A stretch of 41,876 nucleotides of DNA from contig OMIV01000173.1 in the NCBI GenBank assembly GCA_900299185.1, positions 1-41,876 of the forward strand, in the 5' to 3' direction. Numbering within the stretch: position 1 is the first letter of the stretch; each line of letters opens with the position of its first letter. This document shows, one piece after another, positions 25,167 to 34,034 of this stretch. A model generated the notes under the pieces. The model saw only the letters and a list, made by a program, of their open reading frames with translations. It had not been told where the DNA came from and made no database searches. A program made the position numbers and the translations under genes. The stretch comes from Planctomycetaceae bacterium (lineage in GTDB: Bacteria > Planctomycetota > Planctomycetia > Planctomycetales > Planctomycetaceae).

Positions 25167-26810
25167 CTAACGAGCAACCGCCGGCAATCGCAGTTCGTCG
25201 GCTAATGATGACTCGATAAAGACAACGGCAACTTCATCAGCAAACACCATGCGCCAAGTTGGGATTCTCACCAGCCCCAGGATCGCCGCTCGTGAAGCTC
25301 TGGTATCTAACACGACACTCGGTAACTGCCCGTGCTCATCTCGCCCACCCAAGAGATTCACAAAGCTCGGATCGCCTTTCGCCATCAGAGCCAATGCCAG
25401 TTCGAATGTCTCGAATGTGCGTCGGCTGCAGACCTCGAGTCGACCATCCATGAAGACAAGTCGTTCTGGACTGTTGTGAAAGATGAAGACACCAGCCTGG
25501 CCGATGTTGGAGACGAAAGCTCGATCGGGCATTCTTGGCTGCCCAGCAAATACGGCTGCGCGATGAGCAAACCAATTTGTTCGCTCACTGAATCCAAATC
25601 CTTCGAACGAGCCCGTCCATTGTCCCCAATGCCCCGTCACATGACAGACTCCTAGAACCAAAATGACTGCCACTTGAATCATTAGCAGACGAGCATTGCT
25701 CACAGACTGCAGCGCCCCTGGTAGGAATCGCTTTCGAATTTCGTCGCCATCAGTGCTACCCAAATTGTCGACAGCGACGTTGGCAGCAACGACGACCAAC
25801 AAGCTCAGGTTCCTCAACATCTTCCAACCAAGGAATGAAAATGCGACGAACAACATCAGCTTAAACCAGTCCACTCGCATCCCAGCCTTCGAGTCCTTAG
25901 CAGGCAACCACGCTCGAATGCCGAAGCTCATCAGCGTGATCAACCACAGCAAGATGACTGCATCGAAATGCCAACTTCGAAATCCAACTTGCCGCATGAA
26001 TTCCAACGGGGGTAGGAACTCTTCAATGCGTGTGGCGTAAAAGGCTTGCTCGGAAGAGAGCTTCTGAAACAACACCCACGGAAAAAAGGCGCCTGCTTCC
26101 AAGTACGGATTCGCAAAACTCGCCAAAATCAGAGCCGCCCAAAGCTTGCCCAGCGAGGCAATGCTGGGCTGAGAAGGTGAGCCAACCTCACCCGAACGGA
26201 GCTTCAACCTCAAGATGACGTCCGCTGTGAAAGCACTTGCCACGACCAGCCCTAGCACAGAGAGCGCGTGACAATTACTCCACAGCCATTGGACGAAAGG
26301 CAACAGCCATAGCCAACGCGGATGCTGCTTTTGTCGCTCCAGAATCCATAACCAAATTGCCAACGCCACAATCGTTACTAGCTCGGGGCGCGCCAACGAC
26401 CTTCCCGACAAGCCAATAGCGGCCAAAGACCAAACGGCGACTTGCATACTCGGATGCAACTTATGCCCGAATGTCAGAAAACCAATGGCGACCGTCATGC
26501 TCAACGCGAGCGCAGTCGCGAATACCAACCCCGGCACTCCGGCAACTCCATAGATCAACCGAGCTAGAAGCTGAAATCCCCAGTGCAAATCAACCCAGGC
26601 GGCATCGTTCTCAGTGAAGGTAAACCAGTCTCCAAACGGCAAGGCGCCACGTTGAACGATCAATTCGGCGGTCTTGAGATGCCACCAAATATCAAAGTCC
26701 ACCAACGGCGTGCAGGACATCACGAACGCCCACACAACAACGGAAGCCGCCGCCAAACGCGACCACAACCGAGTTGTCGACGTCGCGGCAATGCCTGTCG
26801 CATTCGACAT
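25167..26810 (-). CDS. Polytopic membrane protein of unknown function
   Basis: The 547-residue protein has roughly ten hydrophobic segments between residues 15 and about 410 and a soluble C-terminal domain of about 130 residues. The first loop carries a conserved-looking DFDIWWHLKTAELIVQRG, with acidic and aromatic residues, reminiscent of the first periplasmic loop of GT-C-fold membrane glycosyltransferases. The C-terminal part includes VFIFHNSPERLVFMDGRLEV. Similar proteins are common in planctomycetes without a known role. The frame opens at 26900, but the ATG at 26810 has AAGGA about eight bases upstream. It is probably the first gene of a pair with the citG-like gene. A glycosyltransferase role is only a possibility. 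Confidence 0.75.
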   Translation of the reverse strand: MSNATGIAATSTTRLWSRLAAASVVVWAFVMSCTPLVDFDIWWHLKTAELIVQRGALPFGDWFTFTENDAAWVDLHWGFQLLARLIYGVAGVPGLVFATALALSMTVAIGFLTFGHKLHPSMQVAVWSLAAIGLSGRSLARPELVTIVALAIWLWILERQKQHPRWLWLLPFVQWLWSNCHALSVLGLVVASAFTADVILRLKLRSGEVGSPSQPSIASLGKLWAALILASFANPYLEAGAFFPWVLFQKLSSEQAFYATRIEEFLPPLEFMRQVGFRSWHFDAVILLWLITLMSFGIRAWLPAKDSKAGMRVDWFKLMLFVAFSFLGWKMLRNLSLLVVVAANVAVDNLGSTDGDEIRKRFLPGALQSVSNARLLMIQVAVILVLGVCHVTGHWGQWTGSFEGFGFSERTNWFAHRAAVFAGQPRMPDRAFVSNIGQAGVFIFHNSPERLVFMDGRLEVCSRRTFETFELALALMAKGDPSFVNLLGGRDEHGQLPSVVLDTRASRAAILGLVRIPTWRMVFADEVAVVFIESSLADELRLPAVAR

Positions 26811-27230
26811 CAAGATGTCCTTGCTTGTTGAATGAGTGATTGGAGAAACGATACCTGCAGAATTCTCACTGCCGCACTCATCCGGGAGTTGCGACAGCAA
26901 TGTTTGTTATCGTCGTTCGAATCGGTTTTTGAATGACATGGCCATCCAATTGAAACAGCACCATACAGATCAATGAAAATGAAGCGCGGAAGATTATGCG
27001 ATCGCGGATCGTGTCTCGGAAATGGCGCGTTCTTGATCTTTCTTGCCCTCGAAGCATGGGCAGCGACTTTCACGCGAAGTCGATGTCGGGAATCGAACGA
27101 TTGCGACAGAAATCAGCGAATCACCTTTCGATAACCGCTCTGTGCAAAGACCTCTTTTCGGAGATTCTCTCCAAAACGGTAGACAAGGCTGTCAATGTTC
27201 CGGCTCTTCATGGCAGCGAGGTACCAACGC
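26811..27230. other. Divergent intergenic region, membrane protein / ECF sigma
   Basis: These 420 bp separate two divergent genes and hold no convincing coding frame. A plus-strand frame at 26996-27289 has no plausible protein character and overlaps the sigma gene. No promoter is clear enough to call. Confidence 0.45.
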
Positions 27231-27803
27231 GTGAATTCCAAATCATCTCCCAACTCGATCTGGGACAGCATCGCCGCGATCGCACTTGAACTGCGGCGTG
27301 GCGACCAGTCCGCACTGACACGACTCTACGATGTCGCCGGCGCGCGACTGCTCCGTTATTCGGAAGCACTCACCAAGAACCGAGCCGACGCGGAAGACGT
27401 GCTGCAAACGTCGCTCGTCCGAGTGGCTCGACAGCCGCGAGGCTTTCTCGACGCCGATAAGCCGTGGGCCTATCTGGTCGCGGTGGTGCGGAACGAATCC
27501 CTCAAGCTCGTGAAGCAGCGTCGGCTGAAGTTCTCGTTTCAAAACTTCCTCGCCGCTTGGCGAGCACCGGAATGCCCGATCGAGCAAGCCGAGTCTCGTG
27601 AACAAGTCCAAGCCGCACTCCAGAAACTCCCGCCCGAGCAAGCAGAAGTCGTCGTGCTCAAGATCTGGGAAGAGTTCACCTTTGCCGAGATCGCCTCGCT
27701 AATTGGTGAATCACCCAACACGGCGGCGAGCCGCTACCGCTATGCCCTCGAGAAACTCTCTCGCACTTTGCAGCCGATGGCCGAAGAGGTTCGCCATGTC
27801 TAA
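27231..27803 (+). CDS. ECF-type RNA polymerase sigma factor
   Basis: The 190-residue protein is a group 4 sigma factor. Region 2 (about residues 10-95) includes LRRGDQSALTRLYD, AEDVLQTSLVRV and WAYLVAVVRNESL. Region 4 (about 120-180) includes LPPEQAEVVVLKIWEEFTFAEIA, a helix-turn-helix (LIGESPNTAASRYRYALEKL). The frame is open from 27195, but the GTG at 27231, with GAGG nine bases upstream, fits better. The stop overlaps the start of the next gene by 8 bp, so the pair is an operon and the partner may control the sigma factor. The target promoters are unknown. Confidence 0.9.
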   Translation: MNSKSSPNSIWDSIAAIALELRRGDQSALTRLYDVAGARLLRYSEALTKNRADAEDVLQTSLVRVARQPRGFLDADKPWAYLVAVVRNESLKLVKQRRLKFSFQNFLAAWRAPECPIEQAESREQVQAALQKLPPEQAEVVVLKIWEEFTFAEIASLIGESPNTAASRYRYALEKLSRTLQPMAEEVRHV

Positions 27804-28302
27804 CTCAACGCCCTTCAATCCTGATGACGATTTCGAATTCGAGCCGTCGCTCTCGAACTCGCAGTTCGACCGCTTCGAGGCGGAATCCGTCGAGCAACTG
27901 ATCGCTGAGCAAGAAGACCAGATCCGCGACGCCGACGTGCTGCCGTTCGTTCGTCCCAGCTTGCGACACGAGTTCCTAGCAGAAGTCGCAACGATCCAAC
28001 GTCGGCGCGAGTTGCGGCGTCGTGCGCTCCTCACCGCGATTGCCGTCTTCTCGGTGGTGCCGTTGTGGTGGCTGTCCCAAGCATGGCCGGAACGTGCCGT
28101 TGCGCAGCATGTACCGATCGAAATCCGTGAGCAGTCAATGCTCCCCAAGGACAACGAGAAGTCCTTGGAAGTCCTGCCAGCGGAAATCGTCGGAGCCGTT
28201 CGTAACCCGGATGCCTTCAAGCTCGTCGACGCCTTCACCGAGTTGCGACTTCAACACTCCGCGAGCCTAAGTCATCCCGCAACAAGTGACGTCCCACGTT
28301 GA
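27796..28302 (+). CDS. Membrane partner of ECF sigma factor, possible anti-sigma
   Basis: The 168-residue protein has an acidic, Ser/Phe-rich N-terminal half (about 1-78) and one membrane segment (about 79-98, LLTAIAVFSVVPLWWLSQAW), then about 70 residues outside. Gene order, overlap with the sigma gene and single-pass topology are those of an anti-sigma factor. However, it lacks the HxxxCxxC zinc-binding motif of ZAS-type anti-sigmas, so the role is inferred from position only. The ATG at 27796 has GAGG six bases upstream. Confidence 0.75.
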   Translation: MSNSTPFNPDDDFEFEPSLSNSQFDRFEAESVEQLIAEQEDQIRDADVLPFVRPSLRHEFLAEVATIQRRRELRRRALLTAIAVFSVVPLWWLSQAWPERAVAQHVPIEIREQSMLPKDNEKSLEVLPAEIVGAVRNPDAFKLVDAFTELRLQHSASLSHPATSDVPR

Positions 28303-28442
28303 TGAGTTCGCGTCAGTCGCTCCGCTTCGCATCTGCAAGGTGTCATCGTTATGGCACCACACAAAGGCCGAGTGCGATCCGATCGTCGGCGAAGCGATAT
28401 GCCAACGGGATGACTCGGACAGACCGATCTTAGGAGTGTTGC
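28303..28442. other. Intergenic region with partial REP-like sequence
   Basis: The 140 bp between the anti-sigma-like gene and the alpha-toroid gene contain no gene. CAGTCGCTCCGC at 28314-28325 repeats twelve bases of the hairpin doublet at 24022-24071, but here the following bases do not complete the stem. It may be a decayed copy. Confidence 0.4.
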
Positions 28443-29537
28443 ATGCCGTCTAAGCCGAACCGCCGTTGGCTGATCCTCATGGGTTGCCTTTTGGCCTTAA
28501 GTCTGGGAGTAGCAAATACTCCATCGGGACATGCTCAAGAAAACGGCACGGCTCCCGCCCAGACTACGCAACGAACGGCCCGCGAAGCAGTGGTCGCGGG
28601 ATTGAAGTTGCTCGAACGAAGTGCTCGGCAATACCCACAACATCGCAAGTGCTTCGGCTGCCATCATCAGACATTTCCCATGCTGGCATCGAACACAGCC
28701 AAGGCTGCCGGGGTTGAAGTCGACGCGAAACTCGCCGACGAACTCGGTGACTTCACTCGCGCCTATCTAAAGGGACGAGTCTCCCAGATCCGCGATGGCC
28801 AAGGCATTCCGGGTCGCGCCTTCATGGCCAGTTACGCCGCGTGGACGCTGCGACTCAACGTCGAAGCTCACTCGGGCATTGAAGAATCAAGAGACATCGA
28901 GAGTCGCAATGAGGAACTCGACCGGGCTCTGGTGACTTACTTGCTGAAGACTCAACAAGACGACGGACATTGGAAGCCACCGACACAGCGACCGCCGCTC
29001 GAAGAGTCACTCGTCACGGGCACCGTCCTAGCTCGCTCGCATCTCAGACGCTGGCGAGATCGGTTGAAAGAAGAGACCGACCAATCGGCAATCGACGCGG
29101 CCCTCAAACGATCCGACACTTGGCTAGCTCAAGCGAAACTCGAACTGAATGAGGACCTCGCATTTCGCCTGTGGGGACTCGCGTATGAGCAACCATCAAC
29201 AGAGTCGATGAATCCCGTTCGAGAGCGACTGCAACAACGGCAACTCGCTGACGGCGGTTGGTCGCAGCGCGAGGGCATGACGAGCGATGCGTATGCCACC
29301 GGCCAAGCGATCTATGCCCTCAAGCTTGCGAACGTGCCGTCTCAAGACGAATCGCTGCAGCGAGGGATTCAGTTCTTGCTCAAGACTCAAGCCGCCGATG
29401 GTTCGTGGCTCGTCGAAACCCGCTCGAAGCCCATCCAAGAGTTTTTCGACAACGGCGACCCATACGGAAAGCACCAATTCATCTCTATCACCGCGACAGG
29501 CTGGGCCGTCACAGCATTGGCCAAAACACTGCCATGA
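28443..29537 (+). CDS. Secreted alpha-toroid protein with CxxCH motif
   Basis: The 364-residue protein has a signal peptide (about 1-31, ending GHAQ) and repeats of the prenyltransferase/squalene-cyclase alpha-toroid type, seen in LLKTQQDDGHWKPP, RQLADGGWSQREG and LLKTQAADGSWLVE. Near the mature N-terminus a CFGCHH segment (C70, C73, H74) is a classical c-type haem attachment motif. It is too short and lacks the catalytic DxDD of cyclases, so a binding or structural role is more likely than terpene chemistry. AGGAG lies upstream of the ATG. Similar proteins occur widely in planctomycetes. Whether haem is attached is unknown. Confidence 0.8.
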   Translation: MPSKPNRRWLILMGCLLALSLGVANTPSGHAQENGTAPAQTTQRTAREAVVAGLKLLERSARQYPQHRKCFGCHHQTFPMLASNTAKAAGVEVDAKLADELGDFTRAYLKGRVSQIRDGQGIPGRAFMASYAAWTLRLNVEAHSGIEESRDIESRNEELDRALVTYLLKTQQDDGHWKPPTQRPPLEESLVTGTVLARSHLRRWRDRLKEETDQSAIDAALKRSDTWLAQAKLELNEDLAFRLWGLAYEQPSTESMNPVRERLQQRQLADGGWSQREGMTSDAYATGQAIYALKLANVPSQDESLQRGIQFLLKTQAADGSWLVETRSKPIQEFFDNGDPYGKHQFISITATGWAVTALAKTLP

Positions 29538-29641
29538 ATGTGGCCTGGGCAACGTGCTGGCAGTACGGAGTTCGTTCAATCAAAGCCCATCCGAACTGCC
29601 GTTACTCTTACACCTCGCCGTCCAACCACCATCCACCGCTA

Positions 29642-30898
29642 TCAATCCGCAGGCCATTCTTTGACGAGGTTCGCAGCAGAGTGCATCAGCGGATCGATCT
29701 GCGAAGACGGAGGGGGATTCGTGTCTCGCGAATTGAACAAGACCGCCCAACACAGCTTGTCGCGTCCGCGTCGCACGACAATGGTCGATGTCCCCGGCAA
29801 GGAGCCGTTATGCCAGATGTTGGCTTCGCGCGAGTCGTTCAGCGGCCTCACCGACCAACCGCAGCCGTAGTAGAAGGGACTCGGCAAACCTTTGTCGTCG
29901 TGTCCAGCTCGCCCTTCGGGACGTTGCATCATGACCTTGATTGAGTCCTCATTGAGCAACCGCTTTTGAGGCGGCAGATCGAACTGCATCGCGAACTTCA
30001 CAAGGTCCGATGCGGATGCAATCCAGCCACCATGAGAGTCCATCGCTTCCAAGTACCACGCTCCATACGGGTGAGGCACCGGCTTACCAAGATCATCCGC
30101 GAAGACTGACGGACCATCTTGAGGCTTCTTTGAGTAGTACCGCCCCTCATTAGCCGCTCGCTCAGCCAAGCGAGTGCGGCCGATCTTCATGGTCGTGATT
30201 CCCAACGGTTTCAGAATCGAGGTCTGTACGTACTCCTCATAGGACTGACCTGAAACCTTCTCGATGACGCGCCCCAAGACGCAGTACCCAAAGTTCGAAT
30301 AGGCGTACCTCTGCCCCGGAGCAAAATCGAGCGGTCGCCCGAGCATGTAGCGGATGACGTGCTCCGGCTTCGCGGGGGCTGGCACCATCAACGACTCAGC
30401 AATGCCGATAGAACGAAACATGGGATCGAATGACTGGTCTCGATCCCAACCGCTCGTGTGTTGCAAGAGCTGCCTGATCGTGATGTCCGCCAAAAGAGGA
30501 TCCGCTTTTGTTTCGAGACTGAGATGCGGTTCGAGCTTCAGCAAGTCGAACGCTTTGTCCTCAAGCTTCAGTCGACCATCTTGGCACAGCTTCAGAATCG
30601 CCACGCCCGTCACCGGCTTAGAGATGCTCGCGATCCGAAACAGACTCGTCGGTTGAACGGGCTGCTGTTGTTCGACGTCAGCCCAGCCATAGCCACGCTC
30701 GTAAAACAACTTACCCTCACGACCAACCGCCAAGGCTGCCCCCGGCAGAGAGTTCTTCGTGACGAAGTCGACCATGACATTGTCGAACGACACTAAGCGT
30801 TGATTGGCGGTGCCCGTTTTCACCAGGTCTTCAGCCTGCAACACCGCCGTCGCACCAAAGCACAACAAGCCAAGCCATAGAACTCGCAGAACCAACAT
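29642..30898 (-). CDS. Secreted serine hydrolase, class C beta-lactamase fold
   Basis: The 418-residue protein has a signal peptide (about 1-22, ending LQAED) and the class C beta-lactamase/DD-peptidase/esterase family motifs: S91-I-S-K94 (SxxK nucleophile) and Y200-S-N202 (YxN). The later HNGSLPGT corresponds to the HxG/KTG region. Such proteins are usually esterases or peptidases rather than antibiotic resistance enzymes. The frame opens at 31012, but the first 38 codons read as non-coding and the ATG at 30898, starting the signal peptide, is preferred. It follows the cupin gene by 80 bp on the same strand and the two could be co-transcribed. Confidence 0.88.
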   Translation of the reverse strand: MLVLRVLWLGLLCFGATAVLQAEDLVKTGTANQRLVSFDNVMVDFVTKNSLPGAALAVGREGKLFYERGYGWADVEQQQPVQPTSLFRIASISKPVTGVAILKLCQDGRLKLEDKAFDLLKLEPHLSLETKADPLLADITIRQLLQHTSGWDRDQSFDPMFRSIGIAESLMVPAPAKPEHVIRYMLGRPLDFAPGQRYAYSNFGYCVLGRVIEKVSGQSYEEYVQTSILKPLGITTMKIGRTRLAERAANEGRYYSKKPQDGPSVFADDLGKPVPHPYGAWYLEAMDSHGGWIASASDLVKFAMQFDLPPQKRLLNEDSIKVMMQRPEGRAGHDDKGLPSPFYYGCGWSVRPLNDSREANIWHNGSLPGTSTIVVRRGRDKLCWAVLFNSRDTNPPPSSQIDPLMHSAANLVKEWPAD

Positions 30899-30978
30899 CG
30901 TTCCGTCTTTCTGATTGAACCACACTTCACTCTGCATGAAGGCGGCACAGACCTTTTGAGCCATCATGCCAACGCACG

Positions 30979-31311
30979 TCACTTCAAGAGTTCCACGACA
31001 ATGTTGCGCCACGGAGTGGATCCCACATTGATGCCTTCATGCACGGTCTCGCCTTGAACTTCGCGGAAGCGGACATCGCCATCCACCATCTTGCGAGCCG
31101 GGTCGCGCGAACCATCTGCGAAGCCTGTTTGAAACTCGCCATCTCCAATCACGACATACAAGAAGTCGGACCGATGACGATGCAAGCCAGTGGTCTCTCC
31201 AGGCGGCAACTGCAAATCCCAAACTCGGACCCGATCGTTCTCAAACAATAACTTCGTCCCAACTTGATCCGAGATCGCACTAGGCGAGGCGGACAGGCTC
31301 TGTTCCGACAT
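30979..31311 (-). CDS. Small cupin-domain protein
   Basis: The 110-residue protein is a single cupin barrel. Metal-ligand candidates are in LHRHRSDFLYVVIGDGEF (HxH) and the later VHEGINVG. It has no signal peptide. Cupins of this size have many roles, and none can be assigned. The ATG at 31311 has GGGAG six bases upstream; the frame opens at 31335. It is divergent from the DUF1549/1553 gene and upstream of the serine hydrolase. Confidence 0.85.
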   Translation of the reverse strand: MSEQSLSASPSAISDQVGTKLLFENDRVRVWDLQLPPGETTGLHRHRSDFLYVVIGDGEFQTGFADGSRDPARKMVDGDVRFREVQGETVHEGINVGSTPWRNIVVELLK

Positions 31312-31511
31312 GAAAAACTCCCGTGAGAAGGCCAATGATTCTCAAACCATCGTCTGCCAGTCGTCGGCATCACACAACCGTCGGCCATCATGAATGGCAA
31401 TTGCCCGACGATCTCAGAAACAAACCAGCCTCGATCAAGTTCAGCAGCTGACTACACTCCCGCCCCGCTTCTCTGTGGTCCGCTGACGTCACTCATCAGC
31501 CGAGGTTCAAA

Positions 31512-33980
31512 GTGGCTCGCACATCATTCGTCACTTGCGTTGTATCCGTGCTCTCTTTGATGGCATTCAGCGTTCGCACCTCGGCGGCTGAACCAGCCTT
31601 CGTGAAGTTGACCATCAGCCCAACCACCATCGCCTTAGATGGTTCGCGAAGTCGGCAGCAGTTGCTGGTTAGCGGTCATGTCTCGAGTGAAGAGAGTTCA
31701 CATGTCGCAGCAGATCTCACTCGACAAGTCAGCTTCCATAGCCTGAACCCTGATGTCGCGACGATTACACCGACCGGTCTGGCGATCGTTAAAGGCGACG
31801 GCGAAACCGAGATCGTCGCGAAGACAGGAACGCACGAAGCACGCGTTAAAGTCACAGTGACCAATGCCGGTATCGCCCTACCGATCGATTTTCATACCGA
31901 CGTGATAGCGGCCCTGAGTCAGCCCGGTTGCAACTCGGGACCATGCCACGGATCGCCTCAAGGCAAGAACGGTTTCCGGCTGAGTCTGCGAGGATTCGAT
32001 CCGCGTCTGGACTATGGCACGTTGGGCCGCGAGGCATCCGGTCGCCGCATCAATACCGTTGATCCCGAGCAAAGCTTGATTCTGCTCAAAGCTAACGGCG
32101 GCGTGCCTCATCAAGGTGGCATTCGGCTCCGCAAGGGCGACGAGGCATATCACGTCTTGCGAACATGGATCGCGGAAGGCTGCCAGCAGTCGGAGAAACC
32201 GCGCACTCTCGTCCGCCTTGAAGTTCTGCCCACTCGTCGCGAACTGCTGGAATCTCAGCCTCAACAACAACTCATCGCCATCGCTCACTTCGATGACGGC
32301 AGTCGCCGCGACGTCACTCAGCAGTCCGTTTTTAGTTCTAACGATGAGACTGCGGCTTCGGTCTCCACATCCGGGCTCGTCGAGTTCCACAACACCGCCG
32401 AAGCAACATTCTTGATTCGGTATTTGAGTCAGGTTGTCGGCTCGAAAATGACCTATGTCCGACGAGATCCTAACTTCGTCCATAAGGCACCGCCGGTCGT
32501 CAACTACGTCGACGAGCATGTGTTTGCGAAGCAACGAGCCCTGCAGATTACTCCTGCCGAATTGACTTCGGACGCCGTGTTCTTGCGGCGAGTTTTCCTC
32601 GACACGATTGGCACCTTGCCGACCGCAGATGAGGCTCGCCAATTCCTTGATTCAACTGCTTCCGACAAGCGAGCCAAGTTGATCGACTCGCTGCTAAGCC
32701 GCGATGAATTTGCCTATTTCTGGGCACTGAAATGGGCCGACGTGATGCGCGGCAGCGACGTCACGATCAGCCGCCGGGGCGTGCATAGCTTTCATCGATA
32801 TCTTGTCGAACGCTTTCGACAGGATCTGCCGTTCGACCAATTCGCTCGCGAAACGCTCACGAGCCAAGGCAACACGTTGCACCAGCCCGGAGCCAACTTT
32901 CATCGCATTGCGAGAACGCCTGAAGATGCTGCGGAAGCGATGGCTCAACTCTTTCTTGGCGTCCGCATTGGATGTGCTCGTTGCCACAACCATCCCTTTG
33001 AAGCGATGACTCAAGGCGACTTTTACGGACTGGCCGCCTACTTCGCGCGCGTCAAAAATAAAGGGCAGCAGTTCGGCAAAGACGACGAAACGATCTACCT
33101 CGACCGCCGCGATGAACTGCGTCATCCCGTGACGCGTGAAGTCGTTGCTCCGATCGCCTTCGGAAGCAAACCAGTTGATCTCAAGCCCGAGGAAGACCGC
33201 CGTCCCAAACTCGTGGATTGGCTGACTCAACCGAGCAATCCGTTCTTTGCGAAATCGATCGTCAACCGACTGTGGTATCACGCCATGGGTCGCGGGATTG
33301 TCGATCCCGTTGATGATTTTCGAGACACCAATCCTCCGGCGAATGAGGAACTCCTCAACGACCTAGCCGCCCATTTCCGAACCGAAGGGTTCCGACTTAA
33401 GCCCGTGCTCAAGACGATCCTGAATTCGTCGACTTATCAACTTAGTTCGCAAGTTCCCGCCAAACAGTCGCCACGCGCCGCTAACCCGGCTAAGTACTTT
33501 GCTCACGCGACCATCGGCATGCTGAGCGCTGAACAAGTCCTAGATGCCGTGACTTCAGCAGTCGGAGTCCCCGAAGAATTCCCCGGCTACCCGCGCGGGA
33601 CTAAGGCGATCGAACTGGCCGACGGAGCGGTCGAGCATCACTTCCTCAAGGCGTTTTCGAAGCCAGTTCGAGATGCATCGTGCGAGTGTGCTCGCGAATC
33701 AGATCCATCTCTGGGCCAAGTGATCCATCTGCTCAATAACCCCAACTTGATGGCCAATATCCGCTCCACAGAAGGACGCATCGGAGTCTGGTTAGCAGCC
33801 GGACTCAAGGACGATGACATCGTCGAACGGATCTATCTCACGACGCTGACTAGACGCCCCACCGACTCGGAGCGCGACATCGTCCGCAAGCACTTGAAGA
33901 CGATTCCCGATCGCCGTGACGGGCTTGCCGACGTGCAATTTGCGTTGCTGAACTCCAACGAGTTCCTCTTGAGGCACTAA
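31512..33980 (+). CDS. Secreted DUF1549/DUF1553 protein with Ig-like domain
   Basis: The 822-residue protein has a signal peptide (about 1-26), a bacterial Ig-like Big_2-type domain (about 30-117, ending KVTVTNAG), a short region with C140-NSGP-C145-H146, then DUF1549 (about 330-540) and DUF1553 (about 560-820). The Cys-Cys-His segment resembles a haem-c site with four residues between the cysteines, as found in related planctomycete cytochrome-like proteins. It starts at GTG 31512 with GAGG nearby. In planctomycetes DUF1549/DUF1553 genes are often followed by a DUF1501 gene; here the only DUF1501 gene is 6.5 kb away on the other strand. The role is unknown; the family has been linked to breakdown of complex polysaccharides. 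Confidence 0.9.
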   Translation: MARTSFVTCVVSVLSLMAFSVRTSAAEPAFVKLTISPTTIALDGSRSRQQLLVSGHVSSEESSHVAADLTRQVSFHSLNPDVATITPTGLAIVKGDGETEIVAKTGTHEARVKVTVTNAGIALPIDFHTDVIAALSQPGCNSGPCHGSPQGKNGFRLSLRGFDPRLDYGTLGREASGRRINTVDPEQSLILLKANGGVPHQGGIRLRKGDEAYHVLRTWIAEGCQQSEKPRTLVRLEVLPTRRELLESQPQQQLIAIAHFDDGSRRDVTQQSVFSSNDETAASVSTSGLVEFHNTAEATFLIRYLSQVVGSKMTYVRRDPNFVHKAPPVVNYVDEHVFAKQRALQITPAELTSDAVFLRRVFLDTIGTLPTADEARQFLDSTASDKRAKLIDSLLSRDEFAYFWALKWADVMRGSDVTISRRGVHSFHRYLVERFRQDLPFDQFARETLTSQGNTLHQPGANFHRIARTPEDAAEAMAQLFLGVRIGCARCHNHPFEAMTQGDFYGLAAYFARVKNKGQQFGKDDETIYLDRRDELRHPVTREVVAPIAFGSKPVDLKPEEDRRPKLVDWLTQPSNPFFAKSIVNRLWYHAMGRGIVDPVDDFRDTNPPANEELLNDLAAHFRTEGFRLKPVLKTILNSSTYQLSSQVPAKQSPRAANPAKYFAHATIGMLSAEQVLDAVTSAVGVPEEFPGYPRGTKAIELADGAVEHHFLKAFSKPVRDASCECARESDPSLGQVIHLLNNPNLMANIRSTEGRIGVWLAAGLKDDDIVERIYLTTLTRRPTDSERDIVRKHLKTIPDRRDGLADVQFALLNSNEFLLRH

Positions 33981-34034
33981 CCCGCCTTCCAATTCCCGCT
34001 TTGCGATGACATATCCGAAGTGGCAATGCTTGGG

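Noticed and set aside
29642-30898. Antibiotic-resistance beta-lactamase
   Set aside because: SxxK and YxN define the wider class C fold; length, signal and context match the generic esterase/peptidase members common in planctomycetes.
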